64,000 nt of DNA from Halichoerus grypus (GCF_964656455.1 NC_135724.1:8299466-8363465); one strand, 5' to 3'; positions 47,901-60,334 are shown, counted from the stretch's first letter. The notes: a model not told the origin generated them from the sequence alone. Program-made: numbers and translations.

Positions 47901-49020
47901 AGATGCATACATCAGTAGAACAGAATAGAAAACCAGAAATGGACCCACAACTATATGGACAATTGGTCTTTGACAAAGCAGGAAAGAATGTCTAATGGGG
48001 AAAGGACAGTCTCTTCAACAAATGGTGTTGGGAAAACTGGACAGCAACATGCAAAAGAAAGAAACTGGACCACTTTCTTACACCATACACAAAAATAAGT
48101 TCAAAATGGATGAAAGACCTAAATGTGATACCTGAAACCATAAAAATCTTAGAACACAGGCAGTAGCTTCTTTGACATTCATCATAGCAATTTTTTTCTA
48201 GGTATGTCTCCAGAAGCAAGAGAAACAAAAGCAAAAATAAAATTTGGGGTCTACGTCAAAATAAAAAGCTTCTGCACAGTGAAGGAAATGATCAAGAAAA
48301 CTAAAAGGCAATCTAAGGAATGGGAGAAGATATTTGCAAATGACCTGTCTGATAAAAGGTTAGTAGCCAAAATACATAAAGAACTTAATCAAACTCAACA
48401 CCCAAAGAACAAATAATCCAATTAAAAAATGGGTAGAAGACATGAAGAGACATTTCTCTGAAAAAGAGATACAGATGGCCAATAGATACATGAAGAGATG
48501 TTCATCATCACTGATCATTAGGGAAATGCAAATCAAAACTACAATGAGATCTCACCTCACACCTGTCAGAATGGCTAAAATCAACAAGAAAGAAACAACA
48601 GGTGTTGGCGAGGATGTGGAGAAAAAGGAACCCTTGTGCACTGTTGGTAGGAATGTGAACTGGTACAGCCACTCTGGAAAACAGTATGGAGGTTCCTCAA
48701 AGTTAAAAATGGAACTACTTTACAATTGAGCAATCACACTACTGGGTATTTACATAAAGAATACAAAACACTAATTAAAAAAGATATATGGAACCCTATA
48801 TTTATAGCAGCATTATTTACAATAGCCAAGATATGGAAGTAGCCCAAGTGTCCATCAATTGACGAATGGATAAAGAAGTGGTGATATATTTTATTCAGCC
48901 AAAAAAAAAAAAACAAAACGAAACCTTGCCGTTTGCAATAATATGGATAGAGCTAGAGAGTATAATGCTAAGCGAAATAAATCAAAGAAAGACAAATACG
49001 ATATGATTTCACTGGTATGT
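44985..49020 (+). pseudogene. LINE-1 ORF2 remnant (endonuclease and reverse transcriptase)
   Basis: Seen: endonuclease pieces LNTNGLRAPNIRHRVTEWIR (about 45,010) and IVNIYEPN, then GNFNTC at about 45,400, where active elements have GDFN. The reverse-transcriptase domain has [20 protein letters not shown] near 47,150 and, at 47,316-47,333, LFANEI where active elements have FADD. The C terminus has [10 protein letters not shown] near 48,510. Besides many stops, both catalytic motifs are altered. A SINE interrupts the reverse-transcriptase part at 46,696-46,894. Confidence 0.9.
46696..46894 (+). mobile_element. Young carnivore SINE inside the LINE-1 ORF2
   Basis: Near-consensus arctoid-type copy. 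The duplication AAATCATTCACCATG is perfect at 46,681-46,695 and 46,895-46,909. Removing one copy restores continuous ORF2 text (HH then HDQVGFIPG), so the SINE came after the LINE-1. Confidence 0.97.
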
Positions 49021-49544
49021 GGAATTTAAGAAACAAAACAAAAAAGCAAAGGCAAAAACAAAGAGAGGGAAAGAGTGAAAAACCCAGAAATAGACTCTTA
49101 ACTCTAGAGAACAATTTGATGGTCACTAACCAGAGGTGAGGGGGATAGGAGTTTGGGTGAAATAGCTGGTGGGGATTAAGATGTGCACTTGTCATGATGA
49201 GCACTGGGTGATGTATGAAAGTGTTGAATCACTGTATTACACGACTGAAACTAATATATAACACTGTATATTAACTCCCTAGAATTAAAATTAAAACTTA
49301 AAATAAAATAAAATACATATGCATTCATAATTACTCAAGGCTGGTATTGAACCATGTGAAATAGAGGAATGATACATTAATTTGCATAAAATATATTCCT
49401 AAACTGACAGATTTTGTAATTTTTAAATTTAGGTCCCCCAAATGTCTACTAATGTCTTCCTGTATGAGCTATGGAAATGAAGATAAATAGGTATTGCTCC
49501 TTGGTCTTTAAGATATAAATACTGACTTGTTAATTTAACAAACG

Positions 49545-49690
49545 TTTGTTTTTGTGTATTGTTTGTCCTGCACCTGAACTGTGCTTCATCCTGTGAATAC
49601 ATCAGGAAAGACAGACATGGAGGTGGGTCTGAAAGAAAGATAGATTTCGCACCGATAAAAACACAAATGAATACGTAATTATAAAATCAG
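49545..49690 (-). mobile_element. Possible L2 3' end fragment
   Basis: AACAAACGTTTGTTTTTGTG, GCACCTGAACTGTGCTTCATCC and GAATACATCAGGAAAGACAGACATGG resemble a diverged inverted L2 end. Confidence 0.4.
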
Positions 49691-50113
49691 TGAAGTAGTA
49701 TAATAATAATAATTAAAAAAAGCAGGATGCTTGACTTGAAAGAGAGTAACAGAAAGGAATAATTATTTCAGACTGGATTACCAGAGCAGTCTTTTCCAAG
49801 GAAGTGCTGTCTAATGCATTTTTTTTCATTGTCCATTTATTTTAACTTAACATTCTTATATTTCATGGACATGTATTTTCGAATCCATTATTAGAGACAT
49901 GTATATGGGCTATGTTCTACACAGATTAAACAGAACTGTTAGTGTAACTGCTTCAAATAGAAATTTCAGAGGACTCCTATAATATTATGAACTCATTTCA
50001 AAATATCTTTACAATCCAAATAATTGAGAAAAATCTTACATTATTTTTCACTGTGCTTTTTTCTCTGCTTCCACCCTTGCCTTCAAATCACAGCTTTTTT
50101 TTGTAATTTTTTT

Positions 50114-50308
50114 TTATTAAAATATTTTATTTATTTATTTGACAGAGAGAGACACAGCAAGAGAGGGAACATAAGCAGGGGGAGTGGGAGAGGGAATAGC
50201 AGGCTTCCCGCTGAGCAGAGAGCCCGATGCGGGGCTGGATCCCAGGACCCTGGGATCATGACCTGAGCTGAAGGCAGACACTTAACAACTGAGCCACCCA
50301 GGCACCCC
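50114..50308 (-). mobile_element. Carnivore SINE (arctoid type)
   Basis: Minus-strand copy with GAGAGAGGGAACATAAGCAGG. Flanks share TGTAATTTTTTT / TGTAATGTTTTT (50,102-50,113 and 50,309-50,320). Confidence 0.95.
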
Positions 50309-50324
50309 TGTAATGTTTTTAAAA

Positions 50325-50470
50325 ACATGTCACTCCTCTGCTTGAAGCCCTTGAACACTTTACTGTGAACTTAGAATAAGCCCAAATTCCTTCTTGTGGA
50401 CTACAGAAAATCTTTTATGAGTTGGTCCCTCTCCCTCCAACCATACCGTCCCATTTCCTCTCATACACTG
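50325..50470 (+). mobile_element. L2 fragment
   Basis: CACTCCTCTGCTTGAAGCCC, AATAAGCCCAAATTCCTTC and AGTTGGTCCCTCTCCCTCC, with CATACCGTCCCATTTCCTC, follow the L2 3' region (AAACCCTCC..., AAAGTCCAAACTCCTT, CTGGCCCC...). Confidence 0.65.
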
Positions 50471-52079
50471 TTAGTGGAAATGTGATTAACATTTGGAGAA
50501 AGCAATTTGGTAGCATATCTTAAAATTAAAATTACAGAATCACTTTGACCCACCATTTCACTTATGGAATTGTAGAAATGATGCAACTGACAATAAATGC
50601 CATGTACATGGACGTTTATTGCAAAAATTCTTTGTTGTAGTAAAAGTCAGTTAACAAACCAAAAGAAATCTGGAAAACAGTCTTAATCATCAGTTTGTGA
50701 GACCCTGGAACGTTGTTTTAAGGAAACCGTTGTTGCCAACTGTTCAATATTGATTTTAGAATGCATTTTTACAGGTATCTGAGAAGGAGCTCATCAGGGC
50801 AAAGATCTGATTCTGGATGGTAGACTGGAATTGACACACTGGAAATGAGAAATTTTCTTTCTGGCTGATCCATATCAACTAGAACCATGGTTTTCCTCCA
50901 CTGTTTCCTAAGAGTTTCCCTGCTAGCCAAGCTGAATGTGAGCTAGTGAGGAGGGTGAAATTCAAGCTTGAGTACACTTCTAGATTCATTATGAATAATT
51001 AGTGCTAGCTGCTACTGAGGTCTTGAGACAAGAAGGAATAAAGAACACAAGAAATCAAAAGGCATGGAAAGGAAAAAGAGAAAAGGAAGAGAGAAATCAT
51101 AAAAAAATAACCTGAGTCAGAAAAGGGACATTAGTTGAGTAAGAGAGACATGTGTTAGAGTAGCTTAAAGATATATTTCTTAAGAAACTCAAAAGGAAAA
51201 AGAAAGTAAAATATGGCTTAAAATTCTCTATGTGGTAACTCATGGATAAATAAATGAAGCCAGGATTATAGTTTAGATAAAATATAAGTGGGGTAGATTA
51301 CATACAAGTGTATATTTAGCTTAGATAGTAACTGTCTTACCAGTAAACTTGCTCTTTTCTTCATAAATCTGAATATGTGTTATGAAGTTTCATTTGGGCA
51401 TTCAGCCAATGATTCTGGCTGAGGGCTATACAGCTTCAAATTTGATAATTTGTATAATGATAGACTATCCTAAGATTAAAATTAGAGTTTAGAAGATTAC
51501 CAGAGCAATTCCAAAGATAAAGGGCAGGGGTATGGAAGGCCTTATTTTTGTGAGTTCAACATAGTGTCTAGAAAGTCCTGTCAGAATTGTGGCTCAGATA
51601 GACTGATCTCTGTCAGCTTGTTTGGAGGCTGCCAGAGGCCTCTGACAGTATTTGCTGTGACAATTTTCTAAGGCTTCTGCTGATTTTTATGCTGGAAAAA
51701 TTCAACTCTCTTTAGACTTACCAAAAGTCAGCCTCATCCATGCTTGCAGATCTCCGTCTGCATTCCACAACTGAGGTTTCAGTGCAGTTAAGAAAAAAAC
51801 AAAACACAACAAAACTCTACTCATGGCTGTTTTTCTGAATTTCAAGAGGAAGGATGACAAGTTTCCTTTTAATTAGAAATGTTGTTGAATGCATTAGTAG
51901 GATTTTACAACTGAATTTTATGTACATAATAAAAAATTCCAAAATAATTGTGTAACTAATTATGATAAACTTCCATTCTGGAGCTAACTTTTTTTTTTTT
52001 ACTCCTAAGTTTCATTTAGGACTTATGCTTTAAAAAAAAAAAATTATGTAGAAGACAACTGCATTAATTGGGTGAAACA
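50471..52079. other. Intergenic, nothing recognised
   Basis: Apparently unique, AT-rich. The start (50,480-50,640) might hold a worn LINE-1 3' piece (ATGTGATTAACATTTGGAG, GGACGTTTATTGCAAAAATTC), not certain. Confidence 0.35.
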
Positions 52080-53486
52080 AATTATCTCTGGTTGCAGATG
52101 ACATAATCTTATATGTACAAAAGCATAAAGATTCCACAAAACAAAAACAAACACAAAAATGAGACTATTAAAACCAATAAACAAATTCAGTAATGTTGCA
52201 GGATACAAAGTCAACATTCAAAAATCAGTTACATTTCTATATATAGACTATCTGAAAAGGAAATTAAGAAAGCATTTTTTTTTACAATAACATTAGAAAA
52301 AAAAATGAAATTAACCAAGGAGATAAAAGACTTGTACACTGAAAACTGTAAAACACTGATAAAAGAAACTTTTAGAAGACACAAATAAATAGAAAGATAT
52401 CCCATGTCCGTGCATTAGAATAATTAATACTGTTGAAATGCCCATACTACCCAAAGTGATGTGCAGATTCAATGTATTCCCTATCAAAATCTCAATGACA
52501 CTTACTACAGAAACAGATAAAAAAAATCTTAAAATTCACATGTAACCACAAAAAGACCCCAAATAGAGCAATTATGAGAAAGAAAAACAAAACTGGAGGC
52601 ATCACACTTCCTGATTTCAAAATACATTACCAGGCTATAGTAATTAAAATGGTATTGTACTGGAATAAAGACCAACATACAAACCAATGAAACAGAAAAA
52701 GTCCAGAGATAAACCCACACATATATATGGTTAACTGATTTTTGACAATGGTGCCAGAAATACACATGGGGAAGGGACAGTATCTTCAACAGTTAGTGTT
52801 GGGAAAACTGGATAACCATACGCAAAAGAATGAAATTGAACCTCTGTATTACACCTTACACAAAAATCAGCTCAAAAGGATGAAAGACCTAAACATAAGA
52901 CTTGAAACTATAAAACTCCTAGAAGAAAACCAAGGGGGGCGGGGGACACTTGGTAACATTGATATTGGTAATGATTTCTTGGATATGACACCAAAAGCAT
53001 AGGCAACAAAAGCAAAGATAAGTAAGTGGGACTTTGTTAAACTAAAAAATTTCTTATGTGAAAGAAACAATTGAGTGAAAAGGCAACTACACAATCAGAA
53101 AATATTTGTAAATCATTTATCTAAGGGGTTAATATCCAAAATATATAAGAAGATCATACAACTCAGTAGCGGATAGAAAAAAACAAACCAAAAACCTTAC
53201 TAAAACATGGGCAAAAGGCTCAAATAGACATTTCTCCAAAGAACACATACAAAAGGCCAGTAAAGTATATGAACAGGTACTCAGTTTCACTAATTGTCAG
53301 GGAAATGCAAATCAAAACTGTAATAAGGTATCACCTCACAGCTGTTAGGATGGCTATTATCAAAAAACAAAGGACAAGTGCTGGCCAAAGATGTGGAGAA
53401 AAGTGAATTCTTGTACATTGTGGGAATGCCAACTGGTGCAGTCACTGTGGAAAACAGATGGAGCTTCCTCAAAAAATTTAAAATAG

Positions 53487-54378
53487 ATAAAATCAACAAC
53501 ACAAGAAACAACAGCTGTTGGTGAAGATGTGGAGAAAAAAGAACCATTGTGGGCATTGTTGGTGGGAATGCAAACTGGTGCAGCCACTGGGGAAAACAGT
53601 ATGGAGGGTCCTCAAAAAGTTAAAAATAGAGCTACCCTAGGATCCAGCAATCACAGTACTGGGTTTTTACCCAAAGAATACAAAAACACTAATTCAAAGG
53701 AATACGTGCACCCCTACATTTATAGCAACATTATTTACAATAGCCAAATTATGGAAACAGCCCAAGTGTTCAGTGATTGATGAATGGATAAAGAAGATGT
53801 GCTACATATATACCTGGGATATTACTCAGCTATAAGAAAGAATGGATGGAGCTAGAGAGTATTATGCTAAGAGAAGAAAGTCAGAGGAAGACAAATACCA
53901 TATGATTTTATGTGGAATTTAAGAATCAAACCAAATGAGCAAATGGAAAAAAAGAGAGAGAGACAAACCAATTCTCTTAATTATAGAGAACAAACTGATG
54001 GTTACCAGAGGGGAGGTGGGTGGGAGGATGGGTGAAATAGGGGATGGGGATTAAGGAGTGCACTTATTGTGATGAGCACCAGGTGATGTACACAACTATT
54101 GAATTGCTATACTGTAAGCCTGAAACTAACACTGTATGTTAACTAACTAGAATTAAAATAAAAACTTACAAAAATCGGTGCGTCTGGGTGGCTCAGCCGT
54201 TAAGCGTCTGCCTTCAGCTCAGGTCATGATCCCAGGGTCCTGGGATCGAGCCCCGCATCGGGCTCTCTGCCCAGCAGGAAGCCTGCTTCTCCCTCTCCCA
54301 CTCCCCCTGCTTGTGTTCCCTCTCTCGCTGTGTTTCTCTCTGTCAAATAAATAAATCTTTAATTAAAAAAAACTTACA
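53487..54378 (+). mobile_element. Younger LINE-1 nested in the older one
   Basis: Starts at ATAAAATCAACAACACAAG, which repeats ORF2 text already present just before (the GATGTGGAGAAAA block occurs at 53,390 and again at 53,526). It reaches the 3' UTR (GTGATGAGCACCAGGTGATG, AACTAACTAGAATTAAAATA) and A-rich tail. Flanks share AAAAATTTAAAATA / AAAAATTAAAATA. 5'-truncated. Confidence 0.85.
54176..54368 (+). mobile_element. Young carnivore SINE in the LINE-1 tail
   Basis: Arctoid-type copy with the start slightly altered (CGGTGCGTCTGGGTGGCTCAG). The duplication AAAACTTACAAAAAT is perfect at 54,161-54,175 and 54,369-54,383. It is the third and latest layer of the nest. Confidence 0.97.
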
Positions 54379-54650
54379 AAAATTAAAATATTACTACCAT
54401 ATGACCTAGCTATTATTCTACTTCTGGGATAGATGATGGATAAAGAAAAGGCGGCCTTAAAAAAAGGCCAACATCTGTGAGGACATGAATGAACCTGGAG
54501 GACTTATACTAAGTCAAATAAGCCAGTCTCAAAAAGGCAAATGCTGTATGTCTCTACTTACATGAGTATATAAAATAGTCAAACTTACAGAAGCAGATAA
54601 TAGAATGAGGGTTTTCATGGGCTGTAGGAAGGGTAATGTCAAACTGAGTC

Positions 54651-56984
54651 CAGGCATGAACAGAAGATGATGTGAAGAGATTATCTCACTCAGGGCAACA
54701 AAAGAAGACCCAATTTGTTTGGACAGAGGTTCACCACCCAAAAACTTTTGGAAGATCCACAACCATTTCACTGTGAGGGCAAAATATGAAGAATTATGTT
54801 AAGAAAACAAATTTCTGGGGCATAAAATAAAGAAAACATCAAGGGATTGAAAGTACTCAATTCTAACAATACAAACAAATATAAAAATATCCTATATGCA
54901 TTAGGGAAGGAGTAAAAACACAAGTTAAAAAAAAAAAAAGGTTGAATTCTTGGGAATCCAGCTGAAAATTCTTGAAAGGGATAAGACAATGGCAGAGGGA
55001 ATTAAGCATGAGAGGCACATTCCATAACTGCAGGAAAAAAGCCACGTAGAGTAATTATTGCTTCAATGCTTGGACTATTCAAAAAGTAGATAAAAGGAAC
55101 ACATATTCAGGGAACAGGCAGAAATATCAGTTCTTATTAGGTTTCTTTTTGCAGAAGTTTCAGAAGCATCAAATAGCAGTTCTAGATCATGAATCTGAAG
55201 GTGATTTTCCAACTAAAACAGATAGAGGAATGATGTAATGTAAACTATTCCATAATAAGAAGCAATAGAATTAGCCACTATGCCCCAGGAATGTGAAAGT
55301 TTGCTCAGAAAATTAATAGATCCTGACTCACATAGACGCTAAACTCGACACAACAATTGGGTGAGAGAGATGGGAGTCGTGTTGGGGTAAGTAGCAGTGA
55401 CTACTTTTGGTTTTAAAAGGAAGACATTCAAATAACCGATCGACTGTCTTTTTTCATTGGAATTTTCTAGACATCCAAGATGCTAGCAGTATTTCAATGC
55501 CAGTGTATGTGATAGAATATAGATGCATAAGTGAAACCTTCCTCCAGATTTAACAATTGCTTAGTAGCAAAAAATACTTTGCAGAATTATTGCTTCCCCA
55601 CAAACTGCAAATTTTTAGGGCATGGATTCTGAATAACAGAAATGGACTGATTGTCATTCTGGTCAGGGTAACTCCATGAGGATTATCTGTACGCACCCTC
55701 CCTGATTTGGTTTTTGCTATGGATTTTGGTAAAACTATATACTGAGTTCTGGGAATATACTTTTACCTGGGATCACTGTTATAAGGGCTAATGGTTGGTC
55801 CATGTTTTTTTTTATGGGAAAGGAGACAGCAAATTGATACTATTTGGTGTTTGTGAATGTTTTTAAGCCAATAAAAGTGGAGCTCTTGAGAGATTTGTTA
55901 CACATGTAATTTCTCAGGCTCTGAAGTCACCACACCCATTAGAGAGACAACATAAGCTGTCCCAGGCTGCTGTCAGGAATTTCTAGGTAGTCATCAAGAA
56001 TGTCTCTGAATGAAATGAAATTAAATAAGAAATTTAGGAGGATTTTTTTCTTAAATTTCACCTAAGAATTTTAGATTTAGCATTTTTAACTTATAAGAGT
56101 AAAATAATTGATTCTAATTGCTTTGGATTTTAACTTGAAAGGGTTTATGTATTTGAACTTTAATTTCTTACTGGGAATTTTTAATTCATAGGATTAAAAT
56201 CAGGAGCCCATTTCAGCTGACACATTTAATTGGAGTTTATGTATTGTGTTTTATGCATTTCATATTATGTTGGCGTCTAATCTCACAGTACGTCGTGGCT
56301 GGACATGATCTTGGATAAGAAAAGGAATAGAATAGAAATGCAACGACTGAGCAGTTATTTTTCTCACCATAGAGGGACTGAATCCAATCAGTGTGGCAGG
56401 AGACCCAGAAAGATAGTCAGGGGACCTCCATTTGGCATAAAAGGAACCCAGCCTCTTGAAGGTGGAGGCAGAACTGTCTTGATAAACAGTTCACCCCTAA
56501 CCTCAGGGAGACGCACATCCCTCTTTACAGCAGGAATAATGATAAGGCACAAAGAATTCTCAGAACCAAAACTGTCTTGGATGGATGCCAACCTCAGTGT
56601 GACAGGGGAGACACCTTTTCCATGAAAAGAGATGTTCAGTAGGCAAATTAAAGCCACAGCACCCTTGTTCTCTTCCCTCATAGACAGGTAGACAAACTTA
56701 GTCATTCGGAAACCTTGGGAAAAATAACTAGGTACACATAGCTCGGCTCTGTCCTCACTTTTCCTTTTGGGAATCAGCTGCCCAAAATGAGGACATGTTT
56801 GTTTTGCTGCCAAGTAGGTGGTGAGTGTTCATAATTCTGAGGTTTAGTTGACACCTGTCTTTTATCAAGCTGCACACTTCAATTTTCCTTCAGTAATAAA
56901 TTGATGTTTTGACATACACAGTGGTGATTTATTCTCAAACTGTTTAGAATCTGGTGATTTTATTGTATGATCTTCCTGGGGAGA
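54651..56984. other. Intergenic, with one unusual GC-balanced block
   Basis: Mostly AT-rich and unrecognised. 56,290-56,830 is clearly more GC-balanced and has opposing frames of 106 (plus) and 141 (minus) codons without known domains. Confidence 0.4.
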
Positions 56985-57140
56985 CTCTGGACAGTAAGTA
57001 CAATTATCCATATTTTAAAGAAGCAGAAGCACTGAATAGTTGAAATTGTGATGTATAGATCACACAGATAAGTAGATAAAGAGTGACCCAAATCCATGGA
57101 ATCCTAACTCTAGAGTCTGCATTTTTAACAACTATATTAT
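56985..57140 (-). mobile_element. MIR SINE
   Basis: Inverted MIR: GTAAGTACAATTATCCATATTTTAAAGAAG, TGAATAGTTGAAATTG, CACACAGATAAGTAG, AACTCTAGAGTCTGCATTTTTAAC. Confidence 0.7.
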
Positions 57141-57213
57141 ATTGCCCTAGTGAAAAGTTCAGTTTCTGAAACTGTCACCAAAAACAACAACAACAAAAAG
57201 ATAATGGAATAAG

Positions 57214-57352
57214 AGCCCAGGGTCTTCAGGAGCCCCTGTTGGACTTCCTGCTCAGGGGGGAGTCCGCTTCCCCTCTGCCCCTCACCCTACCCCCTCCCTC
57301 TCTCTCTCTCTCTCAAATGAATAAATCTTAAAAAAAAACAAAAAACAAAAAA
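57214..57352 (+). mobile_element. 5'-truncated or deleted carnivore SINE
   Basis: Begins in the middle of the tRNA-like part (GCCCAGGGTCTTCAGGAGCC) and continues through the CT-rich block to an AAATGAATAAATCTTAAAA tail. Confidence 0.8.
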
Positions 57353-57574
57353 CCTCGATAACCTTTATTTTTTTCAATCAGAGCCTATTTATAACACTCA
57401 TTATGCTAAAAAAAACCACAGAATTTGTCCAATGAAAGTACATTTATAACATTTACCTTGTTCAGCCATGGTCTTGGAAAGATTTTTATTTTATTTTTTT
57501 GCCTGATGTGGAGAATCCAGGTTTTTGAATATCACCGTGTTTCCCTCAAGTAAGCCACTCACAAAATGTTCTGT

Positions 57575-57725
57575 TCACTTTATTCAATTAAAGCCCATAA
57601 ATATTTTCCGAGCACCCACTGTGTTCCAGGGTAGCAAGATAATAGGAAATAGTCATAATCATAATCAACATCTTATGAAGTGTAAGGGTCTGTTAGGGAA
57701 CACCAATATTAAATAACACAAATAA
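57575..57725 (-). mobile_element. L2 3' end fragment
   Basis: CACTTTATTCAATTAAAGCC, TATTTTCCGAGCACCCACTG and GTGTTCCAGGGTAGCAAGAT fit the inverted L2 end. Confidence 0.6.
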
Positions 57726-58776
57726 ATTTATAAAAATTATTGCAAATGTGACAGGAATATTATTTTTAAACTGTAGTGACTGAGGTGATATTTAGGTCCC
57801 AGTTGTCTTATGCAGCATTATGTCGTTTGGGCGAGGGCACCCGGACTCACTGGCAACTGCCCACCCTGTTAGCCCCTAAGACACACATGATGTATTATCC
57901 CTGTTGGGGTTTTAGTTTTCAAAATCACTCTGTGCTGAAATCCCCTAAGAAATCTGGATGAAATATGAGTTGGTGGGAATGTGTATATATATTAGAATGA
58001 AAGTATAGCTTGAGATATAGCAGGGTTGCACATTAACCCAAATTCACAAACTCAGTATTTTCTTAATATTCAGTACATATGCTTCTTGTTCTTATTGTAA
58101 AACAGAATATTGAGGAAAATATTGTTGTTCTGAAAGCAAAGAATGTCGAATTTAACATTCTGTGACTAAATAAGCATCTGATGGTGAGGGAAATTCACTT
58201 ATTCAAGTATACAAGATAAAGAAATTTATCATTATGTAGTATTTCTGGAAAAAGGTGACAGAGGACTTATTTCATTAATACGCAAAATAAGTCCAAGAAA
58301 GAGGAAGCTTTGGGATATATAAAAGATTAGAAAAACATATCATTAAATCTAAATTACTGTTGAAAAACAGCTTTTTAACTTAATGCAAATAAAAAATAGA
58401 AATGTTAAAGAAGAAACAAAAGCAACCGTCTCACAATTAAAATAGGAATCAGAAATGTGCAAATTTTTTCTGGTCAGAGGACAAAAGATCTTACCAGCTT
58501 TGTTTAAAAATGCAAAACAGTAAACATAACAACTATATATTGTTTAAAGTGACATGGGATATCTATCTATCTATTCACCAAGAAATCAGTATCCAATCTT
58601 TCAAGAAGTTACTGCTAAACAGAGAATACACATTTTTCTAATATCCATAAACATTTAAAACAACTGACCATTTAGTAGACATGGGAAAAAAGAAAACAGA
58701 ATAAAGTCTAAAGAGATGAAATCATACAGATCCATTCTCTGAATCTGAGATAAAATTTATCAAAAAATTGAATAGA

Positions 58777-58960
58777 GGGGCGCCTAGGTGGCTCAGATGG
58801 TTGGGCGTCTGCCTCCTGCTGGGATCGTAATCCTGGGGTCCTGGGATCAAGCCCCGCATCTGATTCCCGGCTCAGTGGAGAGTTTCTTCTCCCTCTCCTT
58901 CTGCCTCTCCCCCTGCTTGTGCTCTCTCTCTCTCTCTCAAATGGATAAATAAAATCTTAA
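58777..58960 (+). mobile_element. Carnivore SINE
   Basis: GGGGCGCCTAGGTGGCTCAG to AAAATCTTAAAAAAAA. The duplication AAAAAATTGAATAGA / AAAAAATGGAATAGA is at 58,762-58,776 and 58,961-58,975. Confidence 0.95.
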
Positions 58961-59279
58961 AAAAAATGGAATAGAATAACTTGCCCTCCGGTTGTTAAAC
59001 TTGTGAGTTAAAATAAAATCTAAATATTTTGAGTTATCGGTTCTATTATAAATAAAGGTAAATGAAAGCATTAAATATAAAAAGTATGGGCCCTAAAGCT
59101 ATAGAGGCTAATTAAAAACTTAGGTATGATAATTAAAAAAAGCAAAAAGACTGATGGTAAGTAAAAACACCTTTAAATGGAAGATTTAGGAGAAGAATAA
59201 TAAGGTAATTTTATAATAATAGGAAGGAATTAATATAAAATAGAAATTAAAAAAATAAGTGTACTTCATCATACAACCA

Positions 59280-59575
59280 CAAAAATGTTCTTTGAAAGGA
59301 CCAATTTTAGGGGAGGGGCATGGGGGTGGGGGAATACATAAAGAGGATTAAGAGGTACACACTTACAGTTATGAAATAAATAAGTAGAAAAGTGTAGGGA
59401 ATATAGTCAATAAGAATATAGTCAATTGTAATAATGTTGTTTGGTGACAGGTGATGACTATACTTACTGTGGTGAGCACTGAGTAATTTATAAGTGAATT
59501 GTTGAATCATTATATTGTACACCCAAAACTAATATAACGCTGTATGTTAATTATACTTCAATTTTAAATAAGTAA
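59280..59575 (+). mobile_element. LINE-1 3' end (L1MA/MB-type)
   Basis: GGGGAGGGGCATGGGGG, ATTAAGAGGTACACACTTACAG, GACTATACTTACTGTGGTGAGC, ATTGTACACCCAAAACTAATATAACGC and a final TTATACTTCAATTTTAAATAAG mark a typical L1 3' UTR. Confidence 0.85.
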
Positions 59576-60204
59576 AGTCATTGATAATTAAAAAAAGGAA
59601 AGAATGAATTTTAGCAAGTTTGATAGGGAGGGACTAAGAGACAAAAACATAGGCAAATAAAAGGAATAAAAAAGAAGACAAACTATAGATAAAAATAATT
59701 CTAAGCAATCACTTTGAACTGATTCATACCAATTCAGTTGAAATTATAGATGAAAGGGATGACTAACTAGGACAAATAAAGATTGGCAAAGAGTTTAAAA
59801 AATAGGCAGAAAACTTATTGGAACAATAGAAATAAAAAGTAAAGAAAAATTTGAAAAGATAAGGCAAATTCTGTCCTCCAAAAGGACATCAGATCTATCA
59901 TTTTAACAGGTTGAATTCTGATGCAGTGTCAAGAACATTGTAGCTTAGTTAAATAGATGCAGAGCATGGAGAAAATAGAAAGCTTCCTAACTCATTTTAT
60001 GAGGGTACTCACCTTGATAAGAACTGGATAGGGTTATTCCTATCCGTATGTTTCCCGGATCCCTTCTCTTTGCTCCTTACCTGTCTTAGAGTTCATGGTT
60101 CATGATTATTAGCACACCGTTCTAGAAAACTTCAACTCTCTTGCCTTCTGTATACTTAGCTGATAAATTTTCAACACTGTTAACCTAAATATTTGCATTC
60201 TCTC

Positions 60205-60325
60205 CTTTCTTTAAGAGATATAATTAACATATAGCACGTGTAAGTTTAAGGGCTACAGGGTGTTGATTGGACACATTTATACTGCAGTATGATTAGTTAG
60301 CTAACACCTCTAGACAGAAAAAAAA
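60205..60325 (-). mobile_element. LINE-1 3' UTR fragment
   Basis: AAGAGATATAATTAACATATAGC, GTGTAAGTTTAAGGGCTAC, then TTAGTTAGCTAACACCTCTA, match the antisense L1 3' UTR, as at 14.6 kb but shorter. Confidence 0.6.
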
Positions 60326-60334
60326 AGAGTTAAA

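Larger units (their letters stand above)
42533..49309 (+). mobile_element. Nearly full-length carnivore LINE-1, inactive
   Basis: One insertion of about 6.8 kb, of which about 0.2 kb is a later SINE. Flanks carry the duplication AAAATACATCTGCATTCAT / AAAATACATATGCATTCAT (42,514-42,532 and 49,310-49,328; 1 of 19 differs), so both ends are original and the element is not 5'-truncated. Order: 5' UTR, ORF1 remnant, inter-ORF, ORF2 remnant, 3' UTR and A-rich tail. All frames are broken by stops and indels. Confidence 0.95.
52080..54650 (+). mobile_element. Old LINE-1 (outer element of a three-level nest)
   Basis: ORF2 text runs from the reverse-transcriptase motif VADD (52,091-52,102) through the C-terminal part to about 53,486. 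It is interrupted, then resumes at about 54,384 with TACCATATGACCTAGCTATT and continues to the 3' region near 54,650 (TATGAGTATATAAAATAGTC-like). 5'-truncated, with many stops. The break holds a younger LINE-1. Confidence 0.85.

Noticed and set aside
53390..53540. Apparent tandem duplication of LINE-1 ORF2 text
   Set aside because: Better explained by a second LINE-1 inserted into the first, since the outer element resumes after the inner one's tail.
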